Below the pieces are notes generated by a model that had not been told where the DNA came from, did not search any database, and saw only the letters and a list, made by a program, of their open reading frames with translations. From NCBI GenBank assembly GCA_024762915.1, contig JANTGL010000047.1, positions 1 to 12,652 of the forward strand: a DNA stretch of 12,652 bases, given 5' to 3'. The first letter of the stretch is position 1. The number at the start of each line of letters is the position of its first letter. The translations under genes were made by a program, and so were the position numbers. Positions 5,088-12,091 of this stretch are shown here, one piece after another. Source of the DNA: Bacteroidales bacterium. GTDB taxonomy: Bacteria > Bacteroidota > Bacteroidia > Bacteroidales > JAADGE01.

Positions 5088-7247
5088 ATGAAAGTTTATA
5101 AGACAAAAGATATCAGAAACATTGCTCTTGCAGGGCATGCCGGAAGCGGAAAATCAACTTTAGCCGAAAATATGGCTTTTGAAGGAAAAAAAATCCAAAG
5201 AAGAGGCAGTATTGATGCAAAAACAACTTTATCTGACTATAAACCCGTTGAACACGAACAAGAGAGTTCTGTTTATTCGGCTGTTATGCACACCGAATGG
5301 GAAAATACAAAAATTAATATTTTAGATGCCCCGGGGGCACTTGATTTTATAGGAGGTGCCGTATCGTCAATTTCAATTGCAGATACGACTTTGCTGCTCT
5401 TAAATACTCAAAACGGAATTGAAGTAGGTTCAGAAATTCATTGGAGATTAGCTGAAAAATTCAATAAACCCGTTATCATTGTTGCAAACCATTTAAATCA
5501 CGATAAAACTAATTTTGAGAAAACGATTGAACTCGCAAAAGAACAATTCTCAGGAACTGTTACAATAGTACAATATCCTGTTAATCAAGGTCCCGAGTTT
5601 AATTCAATCATCGATTTGATTACCGGAAAAATGTATAAATGGGCAGCTGACGGAAGCAATCCGGAAGTTGTTGATATTCCTGCCGAAGAAAAAGACAAAG
5701 CGGATGAACTGAGAATGGCCTTAATAGAATCGGCTGCGGAAAATGATGAAAGTTTAATGGAAACATTTTTTGAAAATGAAACATTAACGGAAGATGAAAT
5801 GCGGGACGGTATCCTGAAAGGAATCCTGAACAGAGGGATGTTTCCCGTTTTATGTACGGCAGCAAAACAAAATATGGGAACTCCCAGATTACTCGATTTT
5901 ATTAAAAATGCGTTACCTTCTCCTGAAGAAATGCCTGCTGTTAAAACGGTTGACGATACAGAAGTGAAACCGGATGCAGCTGGACCTAAATCTTTATTTG
6001 TTTTCAAAACAAGCGTTGAAGAACATCTGGGTGAAGTTTTATATTTTAAAATGATGTCAGGAGAGATTAGTGAAAGTGATGATTTAATTAATCAAAGCAA
6101 TCAAAATAAAGAACGAATTTCTCAAATTTTTGCTTCAAACGGAAAAACAAGAGAAAACGTAAATTCAATTGTTGCCGGTGATATCGGAGCAACTGTTAAG
6201 TTGAAAAGCACGTCAAACGGTGATACATTAAATGAAAAAGGATGTGAATTTAAATTCAAAGACATTCAATATCCCAATCCGAAATTCAGAAAAGCAATAA
6301 GAGCATTAAGCGAATCGGATGAAGAAAAATTAGGAGAATATCTGCATCGTTTAAGAGATGAGGACCCAACTTATATTCTTGAATATTCTAAAGAACTTAA
6401 ACAATTGATTATTCACGGACAAGGGGATCATCATTTAAATACTTTAAAATGGCATTTAGATAATATTTTTAAAGTAGAAGCTGAATTTATTGCACCTAAA
6501 ATACCTTACAGAGAAACTATTACAAAATCTGCTCAAGCAGATTATAGACATAAAAAACAATCCGGGGGTGCCGGCCAATTCGGGGAAGTTCATATGATAA
6601 TTGAACCCTTTGAAGAAGGAAAAGCAAAACCGGGAACCTATAAATTTAACGGAAAAGAAATTACCGTAAATGTAAGAGACGAAGACGTTATAGACTTGAA
6701 ATGGGGCGGAAAATTGGTTTTCTACAATTGTATTGTCGGCGGTGTTATTGACAAAAATTATATGCCTGCTATTATAAAAGGTTTAATGGAAAAAATGGAA
6801 AACGGTCCGCTTACGGGAAGTTATGCCAGAGACATTCGAGTTATGATTTACGACGGTAAAATGCATGATGTGGACTCAAATGAAATATCATTTAAAATTG
6901 CCGGATCCAAAGCATTTTCTGATGCCTTTAAAAAAGCCGGACCTAAAATTCTTGAACCGATATATAATTTAGAAGTTATGGTTCCTTCAGAAAGCATGGG
7001 TGACGTAATGAGCGATCTGCAAGGAAGAAGAGCCATTATTTTGGGTATGAGCAGTGCAAAAGGATTTGAAGTTATAAAAGCAAAAATCCCTTTGGCAGAA
7101 GTTACGAAATATGCCACAGCATTAAGTTCGATTTCAGGCGGAAGAGCAACATTTGAAATGGAATTTGCCGAATATGCTCCGGTTCCGGGTGATATTCAAA
7201 CGGAATTAATCAAAACACATGAAGCAGAAGAAGAGGAAGAAAATTAA
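5088..7247 (+). CDS. fusA2: EF-G paralog (EF-G2-like) with degenerate GTPase motifs
   Basis: A 719-residue protein with the complete five-domain EF-G layout. The P-loop GHAGSGKS (16-23) is intact, but DTPGH has become DAPGA (80-84), replacing the catalytic His with Ala84. NKMD has become NHLN (134-137), removing the guanine-specificity Asp, GSA is TAA (257-259), and switch I reads EQESS (57-61) in place of ERGIT. Domain IV in contrast is conserved, with KKQSGGAGQFGEV (489-501, Gln491) and MHDVDS (592-597, His593), which match E. coli Gln507 and His583. The protein ends in an acidic tail, AEEEEEN. It has its own promoter and terminator, so it is a single-gene unit divergent from the operon holding fusA. 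As I recall, a Bacteroides EF-G paralog without GTPase activity supports translation during starvation and gut colonisation; this is a likely relative, which is an inference. Confidence 0.95.
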   Translation: MKVYKTKDIRNIALAGHAGSGKSTLAENMAFEGKKIQRRGSIDAKTTLSDYKPVEHEQESSVYSAVMHTEWENTKINILDAPGALDFIGGAVSSISIADTTLLLLNTQNGIEVGSEIHWRLAEKFNKPVIIVANHLNHDKTNFEKTIELAKEQFSGTVTIVQYPVNQGPEFNSIIDLITGKMYKWAADGSNPEVVDIPAEEKDKADELRMALIESAAENDESLMETFFENETLTEDEMRDGILKGILNRGMFPVLCTAAKQNMGTPRLLDFIKNALPSPEEMPAVKTVDDTEVKPDAAGPKSLFVFKTSVEEHLGEVLYFKMMSGEISESDDLINQSNQNKERISQIFASNGKTRENVNSIVAGDIGATVKLKSTSNGDTLNEKGCEFKFKDIQYPNPKFRKAIRALSESDEEKLGEYLHRLRDEDPTYILEYSKELKQLIIHGQGDHHLNTLKWHLDNIFKVEAEFIAPKIPYRETITKSAQADYRHKKQSGGAGQFGEVHMIIEPFEEGKAKPGTYKFNGKEITVNVRDEDVIDLKWGGKLVFYNCIVGGVIDKNYMPAIIKGLMEKMENGPLTGSYARDIRVMIYDGKMHDVDSNEISFKIAGSKAFSDAFKKAGPKILEPIYNLEVMVPSESMGDVMSDLQGRRAIILGMSSAKGFEVIKAKIPLAEVTKYATALSSISGGRATFEMEFAEYAPVPGDIQTELIKTHEAEEEEEN

Positions 7248-7268
7248 TTTTTAATAGTCCTTAATAGT

Positions 7269-7302
7269 ATAAAAGCACTCTCGCGAGTGCTTTTATTTTT
7301 TT
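7269..7302 (+). terminator. Intrinsic terminator after fusA2
   Basis: AAAAGCACTC (7271-7280) and GAGTGCTTTT (7285-7294) form a perfect 10-bp stem with a TCGC loop. Two further A-T pairs (7269-7270 with 7295-7296) extend it to 12 bp. A T-run continues to 7302. It lies 21 bases after the fusA2 stop and before the lptG promoter, so it separates the two plus-strand units. Confidence 0.92.
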
Positions 7303-7367
7303 GCTTCCCTTATTTTAAATATTTTTACAAAGTTTTTTTATTCTTCAAACAATTTTCTGACATAAGT

Positions 7368-7375
7368 TATGTTTG
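7368..7375 (+). promoter_or_regulatory. Probable -7 element of the lptG promoter
   Basis: TATGTTTG matches the Bacteroidota -7 consensus TAnnTTTG and lies 18 bases before the lptG ATG, giving a leader of roughly ten to fifteen bases. No TTG is found 19 bases upstream, so the -33 element is weak or absent. Two overlapping dyads cover the site: ACATAA-G-TTATGT (7360-7372) and TTTGTT-N6-AACAAA (7372-7389). Confidence 0.55.
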
Positions 7376-7393
7376 TTAATTTAAACAAAATAA

Positions 7394-8473
7394 ATGCTTA
7401 AAACACTTGACAGATATATTATTAAGAAGTTTCTCGGAACTTTTATTTTTTCTATCATCCTGATTATCAGTCTGGCAATTGTTATTGACTTATCACAGAA
7501 AATAGATTCTTTTATTGAAAAACAAATTCCGCTTCAAGAAATAGTTTTCCAATATTATTTTAATTTTATTCCCTATTATACAAATCTGTTTCTGTTTCTG
7601 TTTGTCTTCATCAGTGTTGTTTTTTTTACTGCAAAAATGGCTGATCAATCTGAAATAATTGCGATTTTGGGTTCAGGAATCAGTTTTCAAAGAATGATGT
7701 ATCCTTATTTTATTTCAGCTTTTATACTTGCTTTGACTTCTTTTTTCCTTAGTAATTTTGTAATTCCTCCTGCAAATCGAGAAAGGCTTGATTTTGAAAA
7801 TACTTATATCAACGGAGCTTATTATAACAGTGACAGAAATATTCACAGACAAATAAGTCCGGGCATTTTTCTTTATATGGAAAGTTTTAACACACTTACC
7901 AATACCGGAAATAAATTTTCAATTGAAAAATATAAAGGGAATGAATTACAATCAAAATTAATATCAAAAAAAGCTGTTTGGGACAGTACTATTAATAAAT
8001 GGACAGTATATAATTATTATATCAGAAAAATAACAAATAACAGAGAAATTATTATAAAAGGCTTGAAAACAGATACTTCATTGAATATTACTCCTATTGA
8101 TTTTCAAAGACGAGATACCGAAAAATCAACAATGGATTATTTTGAATTGAATAAATATATTGCCGAAAAAAGATTACGCGGTGAAACCAATATTAATACA
8201 TACATCATCGAAAAACAACAACGAACGGCTTTCCCGTTTTCTACATTTATTCTCACTCTGATAGGTGTTTCTCTGGCTTCCCGAAAGACAAAAGGCGGTA
8301 CCGGATTAAAACTCGGAATCGGTATTTTAATTAGTTTTATGTATATTTTCTTAATGCAAATAGCCGCCCAATTCTCTATAAAAGGTGGCTTTCCGCCGGT
8401 CTTGGCTGCATGGACACCCAATATTATTTTTACAATTGTTGCTGTTTTTTTATATCGAATTGCACCTAAATAA
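7394..8473 (+). CDS. lptG: LPS export ABC transporter permease LptG (YjgP/YjgQ family)
   Basis: An inner-membrane permease that, with LptF and the ATPase LptB, should extract lipopolysaccharide from the outer leaflet of the inner membrane and pass it to LptC/LptA. The 359 residues show the family layout: membrane helices near 12-33, 60-80 and 104-126, a periplasmic beta-rich domain from about 127 to 275, and three more helices near 279-296, 303-327 and 337-356. The N-terminal LDRYIIKKFL and the C-terminal GGFPPVLAAWTPNIIF resemble LptG (E. coli LDRYI and GIPPIIGALLPS) more than LptF, though the F/G assignment is less certain than the family. It has its own promoter downstream of the fusA2 terminator, and its stop is one base from the stop of the convergent enolase gene. 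Confidence 0.9.
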   Translation: MLKTLDRYIIKKFLGTFIFSIILIISLAIVIDLSQKIDSFIEKQIPLQEIVFQYYFNFIPYYTNLFLFLFVFISVVFFTAKMADQSEIIAILGSGISFQRMMYPYFISAFILALTSFFLSNFVIPPANRERLDFENTYINGAYYNSDRNIHRQISPGIFLYMESFNTLTNTGNKFSIEKYKGNELQSKLISKKAVWDSTINKWTVYNYYIRKITNNREIIIKGLKTDTSLNITPIDFQRRDTEKSTMDYFELNKYIAEKRLRGETNINTYIIEKQQRTAFPFSTFILTLIGVSLASRKTKGGTGLKLGIGILISFMYIFLMQIAAQFSIKGGFPPVLAAWTPNIIFTIVAVFLYRIAPK

Positions 8474-8474
8474 A

Positions 8475-9743
8475 TTAAAATATCCCGTATCGGGCAGAAG
8501 CACCCAAAGTTTCTTCTATTCTAAGTAATTCATTATATTTAGCGATTCTGTCTGTGCGTGATAATGAACCCGTTTTTATCAGTCCTGCATTTAAAGCAAC
8601 GGCCAGCTCGGCAATAAAAGTATCTTCCGTTTCACCGGAACGATGACTCATAATCGTATTATATCCGTTTCCTTTTGCTAAATTTACCGTATTAATTGTT
8701 TCCGTTAATGTTCCTATTTGATTGGGTTTTATTAAAATTGCATTTGCAGCATAATTTTCGAAACCTTTTATCAATCGTTCGGGATTTGTAGCAAATAAAT
8801 CATCACCTACAATTTGAATTTGATTCCCGATTTTTTCATTTAATAATTTCCATGCAGCCCAATCATCTTCATGTAAACCGTCTTCAATTGAAGCTATCGG
8901 ATACGTTTCGGTTAATTTATCCCAATAATCAACCATTTGTTCCGAGCTAAAATACTTTTTCATTGATTTAAAATGATATTTCTTTTTCTTAGAATCATAA
9001 AACTCAGATGCTGCGGCATCAACAGCTAAAACAATATTTTCTCCGGCTTTATAACCGGCATTTTCAATCGCTTTTAGTATTAACTCGATAGCTTCTTCAT
9101 GCGAGTTTAAGTTTGGTGCAAACCCGCCTTCATCACCGACATTTACGGAATATTTACTTTTTCTTAAAACAAGTTTCAAGTGTTGGAATACCTCAGCCCC
9201 CATTCGTAAAGCATCGCTGAATTTCTTTGCTCCTACAGGCATTATCATAAATTCCTGAATATCAAGATTATTATCGGCATGGCTTCCGCCGTTTAAAATA
9301 TTCATCATCGGAATCGGCAAAGTATCCGCATTTACACCGCCGATATAACGATACAAACTTTGACCCGTACTTTGTGCGGCAGCTCGAGCAACTGCAAGTG
9401 ACACACTTAAAATTGCATTCGCACCGATATTAGATTTATCCTTTGTTCCGTCAAGCTCAATCATTGCGGCATCAATACCGCTTTGATTAAAAATACCGGC
9501 TCCTTTTAATTCTTCGGCAAAAATTTTATTAACATTGGAAACCGCTCTTAAAACACCTTTCCCGAGAAACAAACCTTTATCATTATCACGTAATTCAACT
9601 GCTTCATATTTCCCGGTTGAAGCTCCTGAAGGAACCGATGCTCTTCCCGTAACACCTCTTGTTGTGATAACATCAGTTTCTATTGTCGGATTTCCTCTTG
9701 AATCCAAAATTTGTCGTGCTTTAATTTGTAGAATTTGTGACAT
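8475..9743 (-). CDS. eno: Enolase (phosphopyruvate hydratase)
   Basis: Enolase converts 2-phosphoglycerate to phosphoenolpyruvate in glycolysis, and the reverse in gluconeogenesis, in the cytosol. From ATG 9743 it encodes 422 residues, close to the family norm. The frame could be read from 9791, but the extra residues overlap the intergenic gap and MSQILQIKARQILDSRGNPT is the usual N-terminus, so 9743 is preferred. Visible active-site residues are the SGASTG loop (39-44), Glu164 (DIQEF), Glu205 (GDEGGF), metal ligands Asp242, Glu287 and Asp314, Lys339 (IKPNQIGT), the loop SHRSGETED (366-374) and Lys390 (IKTGS). It lies 48 bases after the response regulator gene. A weak promoter-like TAACTTTT (9772-9765) exists but has poor spacing, so read-through from the upstream genes is likely. 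Confidence 0.98.
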   Translation of the reverse strand: MSQILQIKARQILDSRGNPTIETDVITTRGVTGRASVPSGASTGKYEAVELRDNDKGLFLGKGVLRAVSNVNKIFAEELKGAGIFNQSGIDAAMIELDGTKDKSNIGANAILSVSLAVARAAAQSTGQSLYRYIGGVNADTLPIPMMNILNGGSHADNNLDIQEFMIMPVGAKKFSDALRMGAEVFQHLKLVLRKSKYSVNVGDEGGFAPNLNSHEEAIELILKAIENAGYKAGENIVLAVDAAASEFYDSKKKKYHFKSMKKYFSSEQMVDYWDKLTETYPIASIEDGLHEDDWAAWKLLNEKIGNQIQIVGDDLFATNPERLIKGFENYAANAILIKPNQIGTLTETINTVNLAKGNGYNTIMSHRSGETEDTFIAELAVALNAGLIKTGSLSRTDRIAKYNELLRIEETLGASARYGIF

Positions 9744-9791
9744 TATATCTGAGTTTATTATGTTAAAAGTTATTAAAAAATATGTTATCAA

Positions 9792-10496
9792 TTATTCTTC
9801 ATCCTCTCCGACAATAAGTTTGTATCCCTCACCGTGTTTATTTATAATTTTTATATTCGAATCAGCTTGCAATAATTTTCTTAATTTCGTAATATAAACA
9901 TCCATACTTCTGGCATTAAAGTAGTTATCAACCCCCCAAATAGCTTTTAGAGCAAAATCTCGTCGCATTACGGAATTTTGATATTGGCATAATAACTTAA
10001 GCAAATCGGACTCTTTTGATGTTAATTTAATCAAGTTATCATTATTTTCAATTTTTAAAATCTGTGAATTTGAATCAAAATGAATAGAGCCTATTTGAAA
10101 AACAAACTGTTCTTCAACGGTTTCTCTTCCGAACCTTCTCAAGACTGCTTCAATTCGGTAAAGTAATTCTTCCATGTTAAACGGTTTTGTAATATAATCG
10201 TCGGCACCGATTTTAAAACCTTTCAGAACATCTTCTTTTAACACTTTTGCAGTCAGAAAAATAATCGGAACAGAATCATTAATCGTTTTAAAACTTTTGG
10301 CCAATTCAAATCCGTCTCTTTTAGGCATCATTACATCTAAGATACACAAATCAAAATCATTTTGCATATACGCTTTATAGGCCTCTTCTCCATCAGCATA
10401 TAAGTGTGTATCAAAATCTTTGGCTTCTAAATATTGTTGAAGCAGTGAACCTAAATTAACATCATCTTCTGCCAATAAAATTTTTATTTTTTTCAT
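9792..10496 (-). CDS. rprY: OmpR/PhoB-family response regulator, RprY-like
   Basis: A DNA-binding response regulator of 234 residues. The receiver domain (1-120) has the acidic pocket Glu10-Asp11-Asp12, phospho-acceptor Asp54 (CILDVMMPKRDG), Thr82 (FLTA) and Lys104 (YITKPF), so it should be phosphorylated normally. The winged-helix effector domain (about 132-230) shows LTSKESDLLKLL, the recognition-helix region NARSMDVYITKLRKLL (194-209) and the wing NKHGEGYKL. The sequence RRDFALKAIWGVDNYFNARSM resembles RprY of Bacteroides, and the partner kinase is also RprX-sized; the symbol is assigned by resemblance and context, not by a search. It starts 13 bases after the kinase stop and precedes enolase by 48 bases. 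Its target genes are unknown from this window. Confidence 0.95.
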   Translation of the reverse strand: MKKIKILLAEDDVNLGSLLQQYLEAKDFDTHLYADGEEAYKAYMQNDFDLCILDVMMPKRDGFELAKSFKTINDSVPIIFLTAKVLKEDVLKGFKIGADDYITKPFNMEELLYRIEAVLRRFGRETVEEQFVFQIGSIHFDSNSQILKIENNDNLIKLTSKESDLLKLLCQYQNSVMRRDFALKAIWGVDNYFNARSMDVYITKLRKLLQADSNIKIINKHGEGYKLIVGEDEE

Positions 10497-10509
10497 ACGT
10501 ATATTTTTT

Positions 10510-12087
10510 TTACAATTCTTTATTTATTATTCCTAAAGGAAAAAAAAGAATAAAATCGGTTCCTTTATTTAATTCACTTTTTACTGAAATTTGTCCTTTA
10601 TGCTCATCAATAATTCGTTTGACATAACTTAATCCCAGTCCGAATCCTTTAACATCATGGACATTCCCGGTCGGCACGCGATAAAACTTATTAAAAATTT
10701 TCTTTTGTCCTTCTTTACTAATTCCGATACCGTTATCCGAAATTACAATTTTTATTCGATTTTCGGAATTTTCAGTTGTAACTTTAATTTTCGGCAGCCG
10801 ATTATCTTCAGAATATTTAACGGCATTATCAATCAAATTAAAAAAGATATTGGTTAAATGCAATTTATCCCCTTTTATAATATGATTATCAGCATTTAAT
10901 TTCATACTTATTTTCCCGCCTTTATTTTTAACTTTAATATCCGTATTTAATACGGCCGTTTCTATTATTTCGTGAATATCAATATCTTGAACGTTAAAAT
11001 GGATATTCCCTTTTTCAAATAAAGAAATTTGCAATACTTTTTCAATCTGAAATTCAAGACGCTTACTTTCATCACTGATAATTTTTGTTACGGAATCAAC
11101 TTTATTTTTATCAATATGAATAGAATCATCGTTCAACATTTGAGATGCCAAAGAAATTGTCGAAATCGGTGTTTTTAATTCATGCGTCATATTATTAATA
11201 AAATCGTTCTTCAATTCCGATAATTTCCTTTGTTTAAGAATTAGAAAAATAATAAATGCAAATGTTATTGTAATAATAATTGTTATGATAATCGAAATAA
11301 TCATTTGTTTCGGAATATTTTTAGGCATTAATCGCTTATGGCGTTTAAAATAAACCGTAAGAAAGTATTTTGAAGGTAAAATATCATTCGGAAACAATTG
11401 TATTTCATAGGTATACGTTTTGTCCAGATAATCTTTACTGAAACCGGGGGATTTAACAGGAAATTCATTTTTTTGATTCCTTATACCGTAAAAATACTGA
11501 TTTTTTATTTCATTGTGTTTAAATACATTCGAAATTATTTGTTTTAGTTTGATTGCATCCAAACGCTTATCAATAGAAGTCTCACCCGCTATTAAACGAT
11601 TTAAAACATCTTGTATAAAAATGGTTTTTTTACTGATATTTCCGATGATTCGTTCTCTTAAATCATCTTGTGTAAATTCTTTATAGTTCCCGATCGAATC
11701 CTGAACACCTGCATCAATACGATATAAAGAATCACCTTTTAAATAATATATTGTATTTTTTTGTTGAATTGAATCTTTATTGATTGAATCATTTTCATTA
11801 TTTACCGGTTTTTCATCTTCAATAAAATTTTCTTCAAATAAAAATTTACTTCCGGACATTTCTGATTTATCTTTACTAAACGGAACTGATGAATGCGTAA
11901 TTTGAAGCAAAGCTTCTCTTTCTTCAGCAATTTTAACAATTTGATTAAGAGCTTTATCAATTCTGTCCTTAAACTGTTGTTCTTCAATTATTAAAGCCTT
12001 GTCAACCCATGCCAATTGAACAAAAATTAAAAGCACGACCGTTACAAGCATAACAACGGACAAAAATTGAATATATTTTTTTCTCAT
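10510..12087 (-). CDS. rprX: Sensor histidine kinase, RprX-like
   Basis: A 525-residue membrane sensor and the probable partner of the adjacent regulator. It has a first membrane helix near 6-28, a periplasmic domain of about 230 residues (29-260, with an Asn/Asp-rich stretch at 85-115) and a second helix near 262-284. HisKA follows with NDFINNMTHELKTP (phospho-acceptor His302). The catalytic domain has the N box NLIDNAVKYS (Asn417, Asn421), G1 DNGIGIS (451-457), F box FNKFYR (465-470) and G2 GFGLGLSYV (481-489). Only about 12-15 residues separate the second helix from HisKA, so there is no room for a HAMP domain. The periplasmic domain is unrecognised and its signal unknown. It begins 4 bases after the tgt stop, with GAGG ten bases before its ATG inside the tgt end. 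Confidence 0.95.
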   Translation of the reverse strand: MRKKYIQFLSVVMLVTVVLLIFVQLAWVDKALIIEEQQFKDRIDKALNQIVKIAEEREALLQITHSSVPFSKDKSEMSGSKFLFEENFIEDEKPVNNENDSINKDSIQQKNTIYYLKGDSLYRIDAGVQDSIGNYKEFTQDDLRERIIGNISKKTIFIQDVLNRLIAGETSIDKRLDAIKLKQIISNVFKHNEIKNQYFYGIRNQKNEFPVKSPGFSKDYLDKTYTYEIQLFPNDILPSKYFLTVYFKRHKRLMPKNIPKQMIISIIITIIITITFAFIIFLILKQRKLSELKNDFINNMTHELKTPISTISLASQMLNDDSIHIDKNKVDSVTKIISDESKRLEFQIEKVLQISLFEKGNIHFNVQDIDIHEIIETAVLNTDIKVKNKGGKISMKLNADNHIIKGDKLHLTNIFFNLIDNAVKYSEDNRLPKIKVTTENSENRIKIVISDNGIGISKEGQKKIFNKFYRVPTGNVHDVKGFGLGLSYVKRIIDEHKGQISVKSELNKGTDFILFFPLGIINKEL

Positions 12088-12091
12088 AATA

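Noticed and set aside
4909..5106. 65-codon open frame on the minus strand.
   Set aside because: It runs antisense over the fusA2 promoter and start codon, is rich in AT-driven codons (Y, F, K, I), and has no motif.
5585..6007. 140-codon antisense frame inside fusA2, and similar long antisense frames inside fusA, rplD, lptG, eno and the kinase gene.
   Set aside because: They mirror strongly coding frames with clear domains on the other strand and show no domain of their own.
8483..8495. Hairpin CCCG-TAT-CGGG as the eno terminator.
   Set aside because: Only four base pairs and located inside the coding end; kept as an observation, not as a feature.
9744..9791. Longer eno starting at 9791 (16 extra residues).
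   Set aside because: The extension is not enolase-like and uses the whole gap after the regulator gene; the internal MSQILQIKARQILDSRGNP is the standard start.
9765..9791. Possible eno promoter (TTG 9791-9789, TAACTTTT 9772-9765).
   Set aside because: The -7 element misses the final G of the consensus and the spacing is 16 instead of 19 bases; too weak to list as a feature.
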